Counted from the first letter of the stretch, positions 46,730 through 56,129 are shown. The stretch: 64,000 nucleotides of DNA from Rhodoferax sp. (GCF_025354435.1 NZ_JANXMU010000008.1:38754-102753), one strand, 5' to 3'. Notes: generated by a model from the sequence alone, not told the origin. Made by a program: numbers and translations.

Positions 46730-49555
46730 ATGCCCAAGACCCGAGATGTAGCCCCTGCGTGGCTGACGTTGAGCACCACCACGTGCCTGTTTTTGCCCAT
46801 GCTGCTGCTGATCGTGGTAGCGGGCAGCTTGCGTTACCGGTTACTGGTCCAATTTGAAACCCGCGCGGCCAATGCCCACTTTGCACAGCAAATACTGCTG
46901 GTCCAAAAATACCTGCTGCCCCCACTGGCGCAGACCCTGCAGTCCCCCCAGGCTGTGCCAATGGCCGCCTGGCTGCGCACCGAACTGCAGTCTTACCCCG
47001 ACATCACCTTGCTGCAATGGCGCGCGGGCGGGCAAATCACCGAAGCGCGCAACCCTGCCCCCGCCCAGCCGCAATACCCCCCGTGGTTCGGGTCCTGGCT
47101 GAACATCCTCCCCCACACCGCCCAGCTAGAAGCGGCCAACAGCGCAGGCGCGCTGACCGTGCAGATCAGCCCGGTGTTTGCGTTCAACAGCGCCTGGAGC
47201 CGGGTGCAGTCGCAACTGTGGATTGCGGGCGGCAGCATTCTGACAATTCTGAGCCTGCTGTTCTGGCTGTTGCGCACCAACCGCCGCATGCTGCAACGGC
47301 TGGCCGTGGCCACCCAGCAGTTCCAGCGCGGCGACCTGTCCACCCGCATGCAAGTGACGGGGCCGCTGGAGGCCCGCACCCTAGCGCACACCTTCAACAA
47401 CATGGCGGGCGAGGTGCAGAGCCTGGTGGCATCGCTCACCCACGCCCAGGTGGCCCTGCAAATCGAAAAAGAGCGTGCCGAAGTCACCCTGTCGTCGATT
47501 GGCGATGCCGTCATCACCACCGACCTGGCCGGGTGCATCCTCAGCCTGAACGCCGTGGCCCAGCAGCTCACCGGCTGGACCCACCAGCAGGCCCTGGGGC
47601 ACCCGTTGGGCGAGGTGTTTGAGCTGCTGGAAGAACCCGGCTGGGCTGCAGGCCATGCCAAGCAGGCACCGCTGTACCAAACCACCACCGTGGTGCATGG
47701 CACCCACCAGACGCTGTTGCACCCCTCAGGCGAGCGCATCGCGATCGAGACCACCGCCGCCCCGATCCGCCAGGCCGACGGCACGGCCATGGGCTGCGTG
47801 CTGGTGTTCCGCGATGTGAGCGAAAAGCGCCAGCTGATCCAGGAAATCTCGTGGCAGATCGGCCACGATGTGCTGACCGGCCTGCACAACCGCGCTGCCA
47901 TGGAAGAACCCTTCAACCTGGCCATCCTGCAGGCCCGCCACCACCACAAGCTGCTGGCCGTGTGCCTGCTGGACCTGGACCACTTCCAGCCCATCAACAC
48001 CCGCTACGGCAGCAGCTGCGGCGACCGCTTGCTGCAGCAGGTGGCCCAGCGGCTGGCCGAATTTGCCGGGGACGACCACGGCCTGGCGCGCCTGGGCGGC
48101 GATGAATTTGTGCTGCTGCTCAAAGACCAAAGCCACCTGGCCGAGGTGCAGCAGCAGGTCGACCAGGTGCAGGCCCTGTTGACTGCGCCCTACCAGATCG
48201 ACGACCAAACCATCCACCTCACCACCAGCATCGGCATCGCCGTCACACCGCGCGGTGACATGCACAGCGAAACCAACCTGGACACCTTGCTACGCCACGC
48301 CGACCAGGCCATGGTCCAGGCCAAGCAGACCGGGCGCAACCGCAGCTACCTGTTTGATGCCCAGCGCGACCAGGAAGTGCAAACCCACCACCACCAGCGC
48401 ACCCGCATCCACCAGGCCCTGCTGGACGGCGAACTGCGCCTGTACTACCAGCCCAAGCTGAACATGCGCACCGGCACCGTGTTTGGCATGGAAGCCCTGC
48501 TGCGCTGGCAGCACCCCGACAAAGGCGTGGTCGGCCCCTACCAGTTTCTGCCGCTGGTGGAGCACACCGACCTGATCATCGACATCGGCGAATGGGTGCT
48601 GCAGCAGGCGCTACAGCAAATGCAGCAGTGGGCCGCACAAGGCCTGCACTGGGTGGTCAGCGTCAACATCGCCGCGCGGCACTTCCAGCGGCCCGACTTT
48701 GTGGCCCGGCTGGGCAGCATCCTGGCGGACTTCCCGCAGGTCTCCCCCAGCAAGTTGGAGCTGGAGATTCTGGAGTCTGCCGCGCTGGAAGACGTGCAGC
48801 ACATGCGTAGCGTGATGGCCGCCTGCCAGCAGCTGGGCGTGCAGTTTGCGCTGGACGACTTCGGCACCGGATATTCGTCCCTGGCCTACCTCAAACACCT
48901 GCCCGCCAACACCTTGAAGATCGACCAGGCCTTTGTGCGCGACATGCTGGAAGACCCGGACGACCTGACCCTGGTGGAAGCCGTGGTCGGCCTAGCCAAG
49001 GCCTTCAACCGGCAGGTGATTGCCGAAGGCGTGGAAACCGTGGAACACGGCCTGCTACTGCTGCAACTGGGCTGCGACCTGGCCCAGGGCTACGGCATCG
49101 CCCGCCCCATGCCCGCCGACACGGTAGCCGCCTGGGCCGCCAACTTCATCCCTGGCAAAGCCTGGCGCGCCTGGGGGGCCATGCAGTGGGACACCGCCGA
49201 CTTCCCCCTGCTGCTGGCCGAGCACGACCACCAAGCCTGGGTGACCAGCATCGCCGCCCAGCCCGCCGATGCCGATGCCAGCTACCCGGCCCGCTTTGGC
49301 AACTGGTATGCCCAGCGCGGCAGCACGCTGTACGGCCAGTTGCCCGCCTTCACCGCGGTGGGTGCCGCCATCTTGCGCCTGCGCGACCACAGCCAGACGT
49401 TGGCCAAAGGACGCGTGAACGGGCAGGCCGTGGACATGCCCAAGCTGCACGATCTGCAAGCCGAACTGGCCACCCAACTCGCCGCCCTGCTGCTCGAAGC
49501 CACGCAAAAGCAAGCCCGCAGACGCGCCGCGCAGAACTTCATGGTGTACAGCTAA
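46730..49555 (+). CDS. GGDEF-EAL cyclic-di-GMP signalling protein with HAMP, PAS and CZB-like tail
   Basis: Inner-membrane protein of about 941 residues from ATG 46730. ATG 46661 or TTG 46652 would add a polar leader, and the true start is uncertain. Order: transmembrane helix (CLFLPMLLLIVVAG), periplasmic segment, second helix (ILTILSLLFWLL), HAMP, PAS (about 250-370), GGDEF with intact motif LARLGGDEFVLLL (about 457), EAL with intact MEALLRW (about 587) and LDDFGTGYSSLAYLK (about 710). Both enzyme cores look competent, so it may make or degrade cyclic-di-GMP. The last 120 residues (FGNWYAQRGSTLYGQLPAF) resemble a CZB zinc-sensing domain. Confidence 0.92.
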   Translation: MPKTRDVAPAWLTLSTTTCLFLPMLLLIVVAGSLRYRLLVQFETRAANAHFAQQILLVQKYLLPPLAQTLQSPQAVPMAAWLRTELQSYPDITLLQWRAGGQITEARNPAPAQPQYPPWFGSWLNILPHTAQLEAANSAGALTVQISPVFAFNSAWSRVQSQLWIAGGSILTILSLLFWLLRTNRRMLQRLAVATQQFQRGDLSTRMQVTGPLEARTLAHTFNNMAGEVQSLVASLTHAQVALQIEKERAEVTLSSIGDAVITTDLAGCILSLNAVAQQLTGWTHQQALGHPLGEVFELLEEPGWAAGHAKQAPLYQTTTVVHGTHQTLLHPSGERIAIETTAAPIRQADGTAMGCVLVFRDVSEKRQLIQEISWQIGHDVLTGLHNRAAMEEPFNLAILQARHHHKLLAVCLLDLDHFQPINTRYGSSCGDRLLQQVAQRLAEFAGDDHGLARLGGDEFVLLLKDQSHLAEVQQQVDQVQALLTAPYQIDDQTIHLTTSIGIAVTPRGDMHSETNLDTLLRHADQAMVQAKQTGRNRSYLFDAQRDQEVQTHHHQRTRIHQALLDGELRLYYQPKLNMRTGTVFGMEALLRWQHPDKGVVGPYQFLPLVEHTDLIIDIGEWVLQQALQQMQQWAAQGLHWVVSVNIAARHFQRPDFVARLGSILADFPQVSPSKLELEILESAALEDVQHMRSVMAACQQLGVQFALDDFGTGYSSLAYLKHLPANTLKIDQAFVRDMLEDPDDLTLVEAVVGLAKAFNRQVIAEGVETVEHGLLLLQLGCDLAQGYGIARPMPADTVAAWAANFIPGKAWRAWGAMQWDTADFPLLLAEHDHQAWVTSIAAQPADADASYPARFGNWYAQRGSTLYGQLPAFTAVGAAILRLRDHSQTLAKGRVNGQAVDMPKLHDLQAELATQLAALLLEATQKQARRRAAQNFMVYS

Positions 49556-49612
49556 TGCTATAAAATAAATAGCATACTACGCATACAGAATATACGCTAG
49601 AAGCTCATTCAA
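49556..49612. repeat. Dispersed palindromic repeat, copy 9
   Basis: TATAAAATAAATAGCATACT, ACGCATACAGAATATACGCT, AGAAGCTCATTC in the gap between the GGDEF-EAL gene and convergent dusC, touching both ends. Confidence 0.6.
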
Positions 49613-50550
49613 TGCTGATTTTTAGCCAGCCAGGCCGTCACCTTGGCCTGGTCGGTCTCGGCCCGCAGGGCCAAGAAAGCCACCTCCGCCTCGGGGTACT
49701 GGCGGCGCAAGAAGTTCAGCCATTGCTTGAGCCGCCCGGCGCGTGAGCGCGGCTCCAGCTGGCTGCACACCAGTTGCCAAAAGGCATTAATCATGGGTTG
49801 CAAATCTGCCCACGGCAGGTGCGTTGTGTCGGAATCGGCGCGGATTGCCAGCGCCAAGCCGGGATCGGTCACCATGCCGCGCCCCAGCATCAGCGTGTCG
49901 CAGCCGGATACAGCGCGGCAGCGGCGGGCATCGTCTACGATCCAGATTTCGCCATTCGCCACTACCGGGATGTGCACGGCTTGGCGGATGTCGTTCACAC
50001 GCGCCCAGTAGGCGGGCGGCCGGTAGCCGTCGGCCTTGGTGCGGGCGTGCACCACGATCTCGGTGGCCCCGGCCTCGGCGATGGCCAGCGCGCATTCCAC
50101 CGCCCGGCTGTCGTCGTTGAAACCCAGCCGCATCTTGGCCGACACGGTCTGCTCCAAAGGCACGGCACGCCTTACCGCCGCCACAATTTTCACCAACAGC
50201 TCCGGCTCGTCCAGCAGGGCCGCGCCGCCGCCGTGGCGGTTCACCACCTTGGCTGGGCAGCCAAAATTCAAGTCCACGCCCATCGGCCCCAGGCTGGCCA
50301 AGCGCCCAGCGTTTTCGGCCAGGCACACCGGGTCCGAACCCAGCAGCTGCGGCCGCACCGGCACACCGGCCAGCGTGCGGCTGCCGTTAAGCAGTTCTGG
50401 CACCACGCGGATGAAAGCCCGCTCGGGCAGCAAGCTATTGGTAACACGGATGAACTCAGACACGCAGCGGTCAATACCGCCCACGCGCGTCAAGATGTCG
50501 CGCAGCACGAAGTCGAGCAGCCCCTCCATCGGGGCCAGCAACAACTGCAC
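49609..50550 (-). CDS. dusC: tRNA-dihydrouridine synthase C
   Basis: FMN enzyme of 313 residues that reduces uridine to dihydrouridine in tRNA. The Dus core is clear: LLLAPMEGLLDFVLRDIL, DLNFGCPAKVVNRHGGGAAL with the catalytic Cys, KMRLGFNDD, and HARTKADGYRPPAYW, which is the DusC version of the conserved HxRT segment (DusA and DusB differ). The later ANGEIW and MLGRGMVTDPGL complete the FMN site. It is followed on the same strand by nothing close, and lies next to the DUF1993 gene upstream (1 bp gap), which may be cotranscribed. Confidence 0.9.
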   Translation of the reverse strand: MQLLLAPMEGLLDFVLRDILTRVGGIDRCVSEFIRVTNSLLPERAFIRVVPELLNGSRTLAGVPVRPQLLGSDPVCLAENAGRLASLGPMGVDLNFGCPAKVVNRHGGGAALLDEPELLVKIVAAVRRAVPLEQTVSAKMRLGFNDDSRAVECALAIAEAGATEIVVHARTKADGYRPPAYWARVNDIRQAVHIPVVANGEIWIVDDARRCRAVSGCDTLMLGRGMVTDPGLALAIRADSDTTHLPWADLQPMINAFWQLVCSQLEPRSRAGRLKQWLNFLRRQYPEAEVAFLALRAETDQAKVTAWLAKNQH

Positions 50551-50551
50551 G

Positions 50552-51061
50552 TTAGAAGCTGCCGACGAAATCCTTCTTGCCGACTTCCACGCCGTTGTGG
50601 CGCAGGATGTCGTAGGCCGTGGTGGTGTGGAAGAAGAAATGCGGCAGGGTGTAGTTCAGCAGGTAGCTGCTGCCCACCAAGGTCTGCTCTTTCGGCGTGC
50701 CAGGGCGCAACACGATGCTGCGGTCGGCACCGGCTTCGATGTCGGCGGCGGGCAGGCTTTGGATGAAGGCCAGGGTCTTGGCGATCCGGGCTTGCAGGTC
50801 ACCGAAGCTGGCTTCATTGTCTTCATACGCAGGCACGTCCACACCGGCCAGGCGGGCAGCACCGCCCTTGGCGAAGTCGGCGGCGATCTGCACCTGGCGG
50901 GTCAACTCAAACATGTCGGGGTACAGGCGCGACTGCAGCAAAACGCTGGGGTCGATCTTCTTGTCGGCCGCGTGGGCTTCGGCTTTTTGCAGCACAGCGC
51001 TCAGGCCGCCCAGAATTTGGGTAAACAGGGACACAGAGGCTTGGTGGAGGGACAGGGACAT
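50552..51061 (-). CDS. DUF1993-family protein
   Basis: Soluble helical protein of 169 residues with the DUF1993 pattern: SVSLFTQILGGLSAVLQKAE, RLYPDMFELTRQVQIAADFAKG, a helix with QSLPAADIEAGA, and the C-terminal NYTLPHFFFHTTTAYDILRHNGVEVGKKDF. The conserved histidines near the end (PHFFFHTTTAY) recall the DinB-like four-helix bundle, where they bind metal. Function unknown. It starts just upstream of dusC and probably shares a transcript with it. Confidence 0.82.
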   Translation of the reverse strand: MSLSLHQASVSLFTQILGGLSAVLQKAEAHAADKKIDPSVLLQSRLYPDMFELTRQVQIAADFAKGGAARLAGVDVPAYEDNEASFGDLQARIAKTLAFIQSLPAADIEAGADRSIVLRPGTPKEQTLVGSSYLLNYTLPHFFFHTTTAYDILRHNGVEVGKKDFVGSF

Positions 51062-51182
51062 AGTTTTTAACTTGGATACATTGGCTAAGGAGGCAGGAGT
51101 CTACGGCGTTCGGCCCGACCCAGCAGGGGCCGCCGCCAAATCCGGGAAAATAGCGGTGATTCCTCTTATTTTAAAAATACAC

Positions 51183-51452
51183 ATGACCGACACCACCGCC
51201 ACCACAACCACTGCCTCCACCCGCCCCGCCCTGCCCGACCATCTGTCGGTAGACCCGCGCAGCCCCCACCACGTGGCCGCCGTGTTCGAACACGACATCG
51301 GCATCCGCCTGAACGACAAGGAGCGCGTGGACGTGGAGGAATACTGCATCAGCGAAGGCTGGGTCAAAGTACCCGCAGGCAAAACCCGCGACCGCAAAGG
51401 CCAGCCGCTGCTGATGAAGGTCAAGGGCAAAGTCGAGGCGTTTTATAAATAA
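51183..51452 (+). CDS. DUF3297-family protein
   Basis: Small protein of 89 residues. After a Thr/Ala-rich start it has the DUF3297 core: LPDHLSVDPRSPHHVAAVFE, HDIGIRLNDKERVDVEEYCI, SEGWVKVPAGKTRDRKGQPL and the closing KVKGKVEAFYK. The family is common in beta- and gamma-proteobacteria, short and without known function. ATG at 51183 is chosen; the longer frame overlaps the divergent DUF1993 gene. Confidence 0.8.
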   Translation: MTDTTATTTTASTRPALPDHLSVDPRSPHHVAAVFEHDIGIRLNDKERVDVEEYCISEGWVKVPAGKTRDRKGQPLLMKVKGKVEAFYK

Positions 51453-51580
51453 AGCCCGGCAAGACCCCATAAAGCCCTGCCTATACGGGGCGGAAGATGC
51501 GGTGCTAGACTGGTTTTTGCCCTGGAAGCGCGGCCTGCAACCATGGCAATCCGAGCAAATCATTCCATTTGGAGACACAC

Positions 51581-52033
51581 ATGATGGTCACCCACCGCAG
51601 CTTCACGAAATCGCTTTTTGCCACCGCCATCCTGGCCATGGGCATCGCAGGTTGCAGCTCCATGCTGCCGTCCAACAAAGTGACTTTGTCCGCGCAACTG
51701 ACCGCCGCCCAAGAGGTGCCGCCCACGGCCTCTACCGGCTCTGGAACGGCCGAAGCCTGGCTGAACAAAGACACCAATGTGCTGACCTGGAAAGTCAGCT
51801 TTTCGGGCCTGACCGGTCCCGCCACCGCAGGCCATTTCCACGGCCCAGCGGCTGCGGGGTCGAATGCCGGTGTGGTCGTACCCTTTAGCGGCACCACCAG
51901 CCCGCTGGAAGGCCAGGCCACCCTGACCCCCGCCCAAGCCGCAGACCTGCTGGCAGGCAAGTGGTACGCCAACGTGCACACCGCGGCCAACAAGGGCGGC
52001 GAAATCCGTGGGCAGATGACTCCCAAGATGTGA
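51581..52033 (+). CDS. CHRD-domain lipoprotein
   Basis: Lipoprotein of about 150 residues. The leader (TKSLFATAILAMGIAGCSS) holds a lipobox. The CHRD domain follows: VTLSAQLTAAQEVPPTASTG, GSGTAEAWLNKDTNVLTWKV, TAGHFHGPAAAGSNAGVVVP and the ending HTAANKGGEIRGQMTPK, in the usual order with the FHGPA motif. CHRD domains occur in chordin and in bacterial surface proteins; function here is unknown. ATG at 51581 follows a TTGGAGA site. A perfect GC-rich hairpin follows the stop. Confidence 0.82.
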   Translation: MMVTHRSFTKSLFATAILAMGIAGCSSMLPSNKVTLSAQLTAAQEVPPTASTGSGTAEAWLNKDTNVLTWKVSFSGLTGPATAGHFHGPAAAGSNAGVVVPFSGTTSPLEGQATLTPAQAADLLAGKWYANVHTAANKGGEIRGQMTPKM

Positions 52034-52038
52034 TGCTG

Positions 52039-52070
52039 GGCTGCGATGGCCCCACCAGGCCATCGCAGCC
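52039..52070. terminator. Terminator-like hairpin after the CHRD gene
   Basis: GGCTGCGATGGCC-6 nt-GGCCATCGCAGCC is a perfect 13-bp stem 5 bp after the stop, without a T-run. Confidence 0.55.
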
Positions 52071-52097
52071 ATTGCACACAGCGGCGTAACTCAAAAA

Positions 52098-52150
52098 CTC
52101 CTGAATTGATAGCTATCAGTGCAGATGGAATATGCGCCAGAGGCACTTTG
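52098..52150. repeat. Dispersed palindromic repeat, copy 10
   Basis: TGAATTGATAGCTATCAGTG, CAGATGGAATATGCGCCAGA, GGCAC, resembling copy 2 (CAGATGGAATATGCGCTAGAGGC). It lies 10 bp before the next ribosome site. Confidence 0.6.
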
Positions 52151-52160
52151 GAGGCTTAAT

Positions 52161-52736
52161 ATGTCGTACCGATCATTTTTTCGACCCTTAGCCGCTTTGG
52201 CACTGGCCGCGGTGCTCTGGCCGGTGCCCGCGGCTCTGGCGGCCGATACGCCCGCAGCGGTGGCCGACAGCGAAGTACACGTAGCGCGCGCCGACGGCAG
52301 CTTCACGGTGGACATGACAATCCACGTGCCGGTGGACCCCGCACGGGCCTGGGCGGTGCTGACCGACTTTGAGCACATGGCCGATTTCGTGCCCAACCTC
52401 GCCAGCAGCCAGGTCACCGAACGCAGTGACGGCCTGGTCAAGGTCGTCCAAAAAGGGGTAGCGAAGTACGGTGTTTTCTCGACCCACTTTGAGTCCACCC
52501 GCGAAATCCATCTGGTTCCCACGCACGAGATCCGCGCCCATGGCGTGGGTGGCAACGTCCAGCGCATGGAAAGCCTGATGCAGTTGGAGCCAGACGGCAC
52601 CGGCACCAAGCTGACTTACCACGCCGAGGTGCAGCCAGGATTCTGGTTTCCGCCGCTGGTCGGGCCCTCTTTGGTGCAGCACCAAACGGCTGAGCAATTC
52701 ACCGCCATGCTGCACGAGATGCTCAAGCGGCCATGA
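52161..52736 (+). CDS. SRPBCC (START-like) secreted protein
   Basis: Secreted protein of 191 residues. A GGAGG site precedes ATG 52161, and a signal peptide ends near PAALAADTPA. The rest matches the polyketide-cyclase/START-like fold: FTVDMTIHVPVDPARAWAVL, TDFEHMADFVPNLASSQVTE, a beta sheet, and a C-terminal helix TAEQFTAMLHEMLKR. Such domains bind hydrophobic ligands. The periplasmic location suggests lipid or quinone handling, but no partner is visible. Confidence 0.8.
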   Translation: MSYRSFFRPLAALALAAVLWPVPAALAADTPAAVADSEVHVARADGSFTVDMTIHVPVDPARAWAVLTDFEHMADFVPNLASSQVTERSDGLVKVVQKGVAKYGVFSTHFESTREIHLVPTHEIRAHGVGGNVQRMESLMQLEPDGTGTKLTYHAEVQPGFWFPPLVGPSLVQHQTAEQFTAMLHEMLKRP

Positions 52737-52789
52737 ACTTGGCTGCGGCGCTGGCTAACCCCTAGTCAGGCCTAAAACAAATCTATAAC

Positions 52790-53158
52790 TTAACGACGCC
52801 AGTCGTTGCCACGGCCTTCGCCATGGCCGCGGCCTTCATCCCAGCCGCGGTGGTGCCAGCGGTGGCCCCATTGCGGGTAGACCACTTGCGGCTGCACGTA
52901 CACCGGCTGGGGCTGGTAGTACACCGGCGCAGGCCGCACGTACACGGGCGCAGGCTGGTAATAGACCGGTGCGGGCGGCTGGTAGTACACCGGGGCGGGT
53001 TGCACATACACCGGCTGGGGCGCGCCGCCGTACACCTGCACGCCGGGCACACCAATACCAATCGACCAAGACACATCGCCGCGCGCTTGTGCAACGTTGG
53101 CTGCGCCGAGTGCACTGATGGCCAACACTGCAGCAAATAATGAACGTTGGAACTTCAT
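52790..53158 (-). CDS. Secreted Pro/Tyr-rich repeat protein
   Basis: Protein of 122 residues. After a 25-residue signal peptide (LFAAVLAISALGAANVAQA) comes a short glycine-rich strand (WSIGIGVPGVQVYGG). Then six or seven copies of a PVYYQP/APVYVQP repeat follow, and a His/Arg/Gly-rich tail (WGHRWHHRGWDEGRGHGEG). It resembles the short PXPV or YXWGXW-motif proteins of beta-proteobacteria. Function unknown; possibly an envelope or metal-binding protein. Confidence 0.75.
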   Translation of the reverse strand: MKFQRSLFAAVLAISALGAANVAQARGDVSWSIGIGVPGVQVYGGAPQPVYVQPAPVYYQPPAPVYYQPAPVYVRPAPVYYQPQPVYVQPQVVYPQWGHRWHHRGWDEGRGHGEGRGNDWRR

Positions 53159-53294
53159 ACTGATCTCCTTATTTCAATTTGGGAGCGAATAGCCCCTTAG
53201 TTCTGTTAACGCTGTACAACCAATCCGGTGGACAAGCCTGTAAACAGAAGCGTTGCCAAACGTAACGGGACCTTGCGCAACCTAAAATCAAGGT

Positions 53295-55097
53295 ATGAGC
53301 GCACACCCCACCTCCCCATCGTCATCCGCCCCTGCCGAACCCACCAAACCCAGCAACTTCCTGCGCCAGATCATCGAATCCGATCTGGCCGCAGGCACCT
53401 ATGCCCAGCGCCAGTGGGCTGGCAGCCCCGGCGATGCCGCGCACCAGGCCACCGGCCAGCCCGACCCGGCCAAAATCCGCACCCGCTTCCCGCCCGAGCC
53501 CAATGGCTACCTGCACATCGGCCACGCCAAAAGCATATGCCTGAACTTCGGCCTGGCACGCGATTTTGGCGGCGTGTGCCACCTGCGCTTTGACGACACC
53601 AACCCCGAAAAAGAAGACGAGGAATACGTCAAGGCCATCATCGACACGGTGAAGTGGCTGGGCTTTGACTGGAATGGCGCACCCGATGCCCCCGCGTACG
53701 AGGCCAGCAGCTACTTCGACTTCATGTACCGCGCCGCCGAATATTTGGTCACCGCAGGCCACGCCTACGTGGACGAGCAAACCGTGGAGCAAATGCGCCT
53801 GAACCGCGGCGACTTCGGCAAGCCCGGCACCGACAGCCCCTTCCGCGCCCGCACCCCCGACGAAAACCTGGCCCGCTTCCGCGAAATGCGCGACGGCCAG
53901 CACGAAGATGGCTCCATGGTGCTGCGCGCCAAGATCGACATGGCCAGCCCCAACATCAACCTGCGCGACCCCGCCATCTACCGCATCCGCCGCGCCACCC
54001 ACCACCGCACGGGCGACAAATGGTGCATCTACCCGATGTACACCTTTGCCCACCCCATCGAAGACGCGCTGGAGCAAATTACCCACAGCATCTGCACCCT
54101 GGAATTTGAAGACCAGCGCCCCTTCTACGACTGGCTGCTGGCCCGTTTATGCGAAGGCGGCCTGCTGGCCAGCCCGCCCCCCCGCCAGTACGAATTTGCC
54201 CGCCTCAACCTCACCTACGTGGTTACCAGCAAACGCAAGCTGGCCCAGCTGGTGTACGACCACAAGGTCAGCGGCTGGGACGACCCCCGCATGCCCACCA
54301 TCGTGGGTCTGCGCCGCCGCGGCTACACCCCCGAAGCCATCCACCTGTTTGCCGAACGCATTGGCGTGACCAAGAGCGACAGCTGGATCGACTACAGCAC
54401 CCTGGAAGGCTGCTTGCGCGAAACGCTAGACCACAGCGCCCCCCGCGCCATGGCCGTGCTCGACCCCGTCAAGTTGGTGCTTACCAACTGGGATGCGGTG
54501 ATGGGTGCTAATGTGCTCGATGCCTGCAGCGCCCCAGTGCATCCGCATTTGCCCGAGCTGGGCAAGCGCAGATTCCAAATCGGCAAAGAAGTGTGGATCG
54601 AACGCGGCGACTACGAAGAAACCCCGCCCAAGGGCTTCTTCCGCCTCTTCCCAGGCAACAAGGTCCGCCTCAAATACGGCCATGTCATCACCTGCACCGG
54701 TGCAGTCAAAGATGCCAACGACCGGGTCACCGAAGTGCACGCCGAACTCATCCCCGACACCAAGAGCGGCACCCCCGGCGCCGACAGCGTCAAGGTCAAG
54801 GGCGTGATCACCTGGGTCAGCGTGGCCGACGGCCTGCAAGCCGAAGTCCGCATGTACGACCGCCTGTTCATCGATGCCCAGCCCGACGCAGGCGGCAAAG
54901 ACTTTATCGAAAGCCTGAACCCCAACAGCCTGAAAGTAGTGCAAGCCATCGTGGAGCCGTCACTGGCAGCGGCGAAGGCGGACGACAAGTTCCAGTTTGA
55001 GCGCCACGGGTACTTTGTGGCGGACCGGGTGGACCACCAGGCGAGGAAGATGGTGTTTAACTTGGCTGTGGGGTTGAAGGATAGTTGGGGGAAGTGA
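53295..55097 (+). CDS. glnS: Glutaminyl-tRNA synthetase
   Basis: Class-I synthetase of 600 residues that charges tRNA-Gln. The HIGH motif is in PPEPNGYLHIGHAKSICLNF and the KMSKS-like loop in VTSKRKLAQLV. Other markers are RFDDTNPEKEDEEYVKAI, YRIRRATHHRTGDKWCIYPMY and the C-terminal beta-barrel domain (FFRLFPGNKVRLKYG). The length is somewhat over E. coli GlnS (554), with an N-terminal extension of about 45 residues. It is a single gene. Its stop lies only 34 bp before the damaged defence island. Confidence 0.97.
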   Translation: MSAHPTSPSSSAPAEPTKPSNFLRQIIESDLAAGTYAQRQWAGSPGDAAHQATGQPDPAKIRTRFPPEPNGYLHIGHAKSICLNFGLARDFGGVCHLRFDDTNPEKEDEEYVKAIIDTVKWLGFDWNGAPDAPAYEASSYFDFMYRAAEYLVTAGHAYVDEQTVEQMRLNRGDFGKPGTDSPFRARTPDENLARFREMRDGQHEDGSMVLRAKIDMASPNINLRDPAIYRIRRATHHRTGDKWCIYPMYTFAHPIEDALEQITHSICTLEFEDQRPFYDWLLARLCEGGLLASPPPRQYEFARLNLTYVVTSKRKLAQLVYDHKVSGWDDPRMPTIVGLRRRGYTPEAIHLFAERIGVTKSDSWIDYSTLEGCLRETLDHSAPRAMAVLDPVKLVLTNWDAVMGANVLDACSAPVHPHLPELGKRRFQIGKEVWIERGDYEETPPKGFFRLFPGNKVRLKYGHVITCTGAVKDANDRVTEVHAELIPDTKSGTPGADSVKVKGVITWVSVADGLQAEVRMYDRLFIDAQPDAGGKDFIESLNPNSLKVVQAIVEPSLAAAKADDKFQFERHGYFVADRVDHQARKMVFNLAVGLKDSWGK

Positions 55098-55131
55098 GGC
55101 ATCTACTATCTTCCATGCATCTAATAATCAC

Positions 55132-56129
55132 ATGAAACCTGAAAAGCCGACATTCGTGGACCTCTTCTGTGGGGGGGGGGATTCGGCGCGCGTGGCGCAG
55201 TTCGAGGTGGAGGCATCCCTCTCCTTGGTCTCGATGCTTGGGACCTAGCGACCCAAACCTACAAATCAAATTTTCCCGAAGCCGACATCATTACCAACTT
55301 CATTGAGAAAGTTGATATCAGCGCATTGGGGGAAAAATACCAACCGGATGTACTTCTTACATCACCGGAATGTACGTCTCACTCTATTGCTCGCGGCTCG
55401 AAAGCAGGCAAAGAAAGCAGCCGAGAAACGGCTATGGGCATAGTCCCATGGGTCGAATCTATGAACCCGCGTTGGGTAATTGTTGAAAACGTAAATCGAA
55501 TGAAGAAATGGGATCGCCACAATGAGTTGGTTGAGACCATTGAGGGATTGGGGTACACGGTCAGCGATTTGTTCTTGAATTCTGCTGACTTTGGATCAGC
55601 ACAAGCGCGCAAAAGAATGTTCTTGGTTTGTGATCGTGAAAGCTCCACCATTACCCGAGAAGAGTTGCTCGCCCAGGGAAATATAGTGCGCCAATCCGCG
55701 AGCGATATCATTGATTGGGATGCCAACTATCCTACAAACTTGCTCGAAAAACCAGGGCGAGCAAAACCAACACTGGCGCGCGCCGAGCGAGCAATTGCGG
55801 CTCTCGGTCGAGGCATTCCATTCATCATTGTTTATTACGGCTCCGACTATGCTGGCGGATGGCAAAGAATTGATGCCCCATTGCGAACCGTAACAACAGT
55901 TGATCGCTTTGCACTAATCACGTGGGCTGGTGACACCCCATACATACGCATGCTTCAACCGAATGAGCTAACGAAGGCCATGTGCGGGGGCGCTGACCAC
56001 GTACTACCTCATGGCAGCCGCAGAGAGAAAGTGAAACTTTGTGGCAATGGCGTCTGTTCTGACATGATGACTGCAATCTTTCGTTGGATTGCAGTTGCCC
56101 AAGCCACTTCCAAACTCAAGCGCGCATGA
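55132..56129 (+). pseudogene. C5-cytosine DNA methyltransferase, frameshifted at a G10 tract (possible phase-variable gene)
   Basis: ATG at 55132 opens KPEKPTFVDLFCGGG, the start of a C5-cytosine methyltransferase, but ten G residues at 55171-55180 put the rest one base out of frame. With eleven G the reading becomes DLFCGGGGFGARGAV and continues into the open frame to 56129, about 332 residues. Later motifs are intact in that frame: LTSPECTSHS (motif IV with Cys), VIVENV (VI), AQARKRMFLV (VIII), LRTVTTVDRFAL (IX) and LCGNGVCSDMM (X). So the catalytic gene is complete apart from one tract slip. It could switch on and off by slippage, or be dead, or the tract may be miscounted. Confidence 0.8.
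55171..55180 (+). repeat. Homopolymeric G10 tract in the methyltransferase start
   Basis: Ten consecutive G at codon 14 onward of the methyltransferase. G11 (or G8) restores the frame; G10 gives a stop 26 codons after the tract. Such tracts are the classical switch of phase-variable methyltransferases. Confidence 0.85.
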
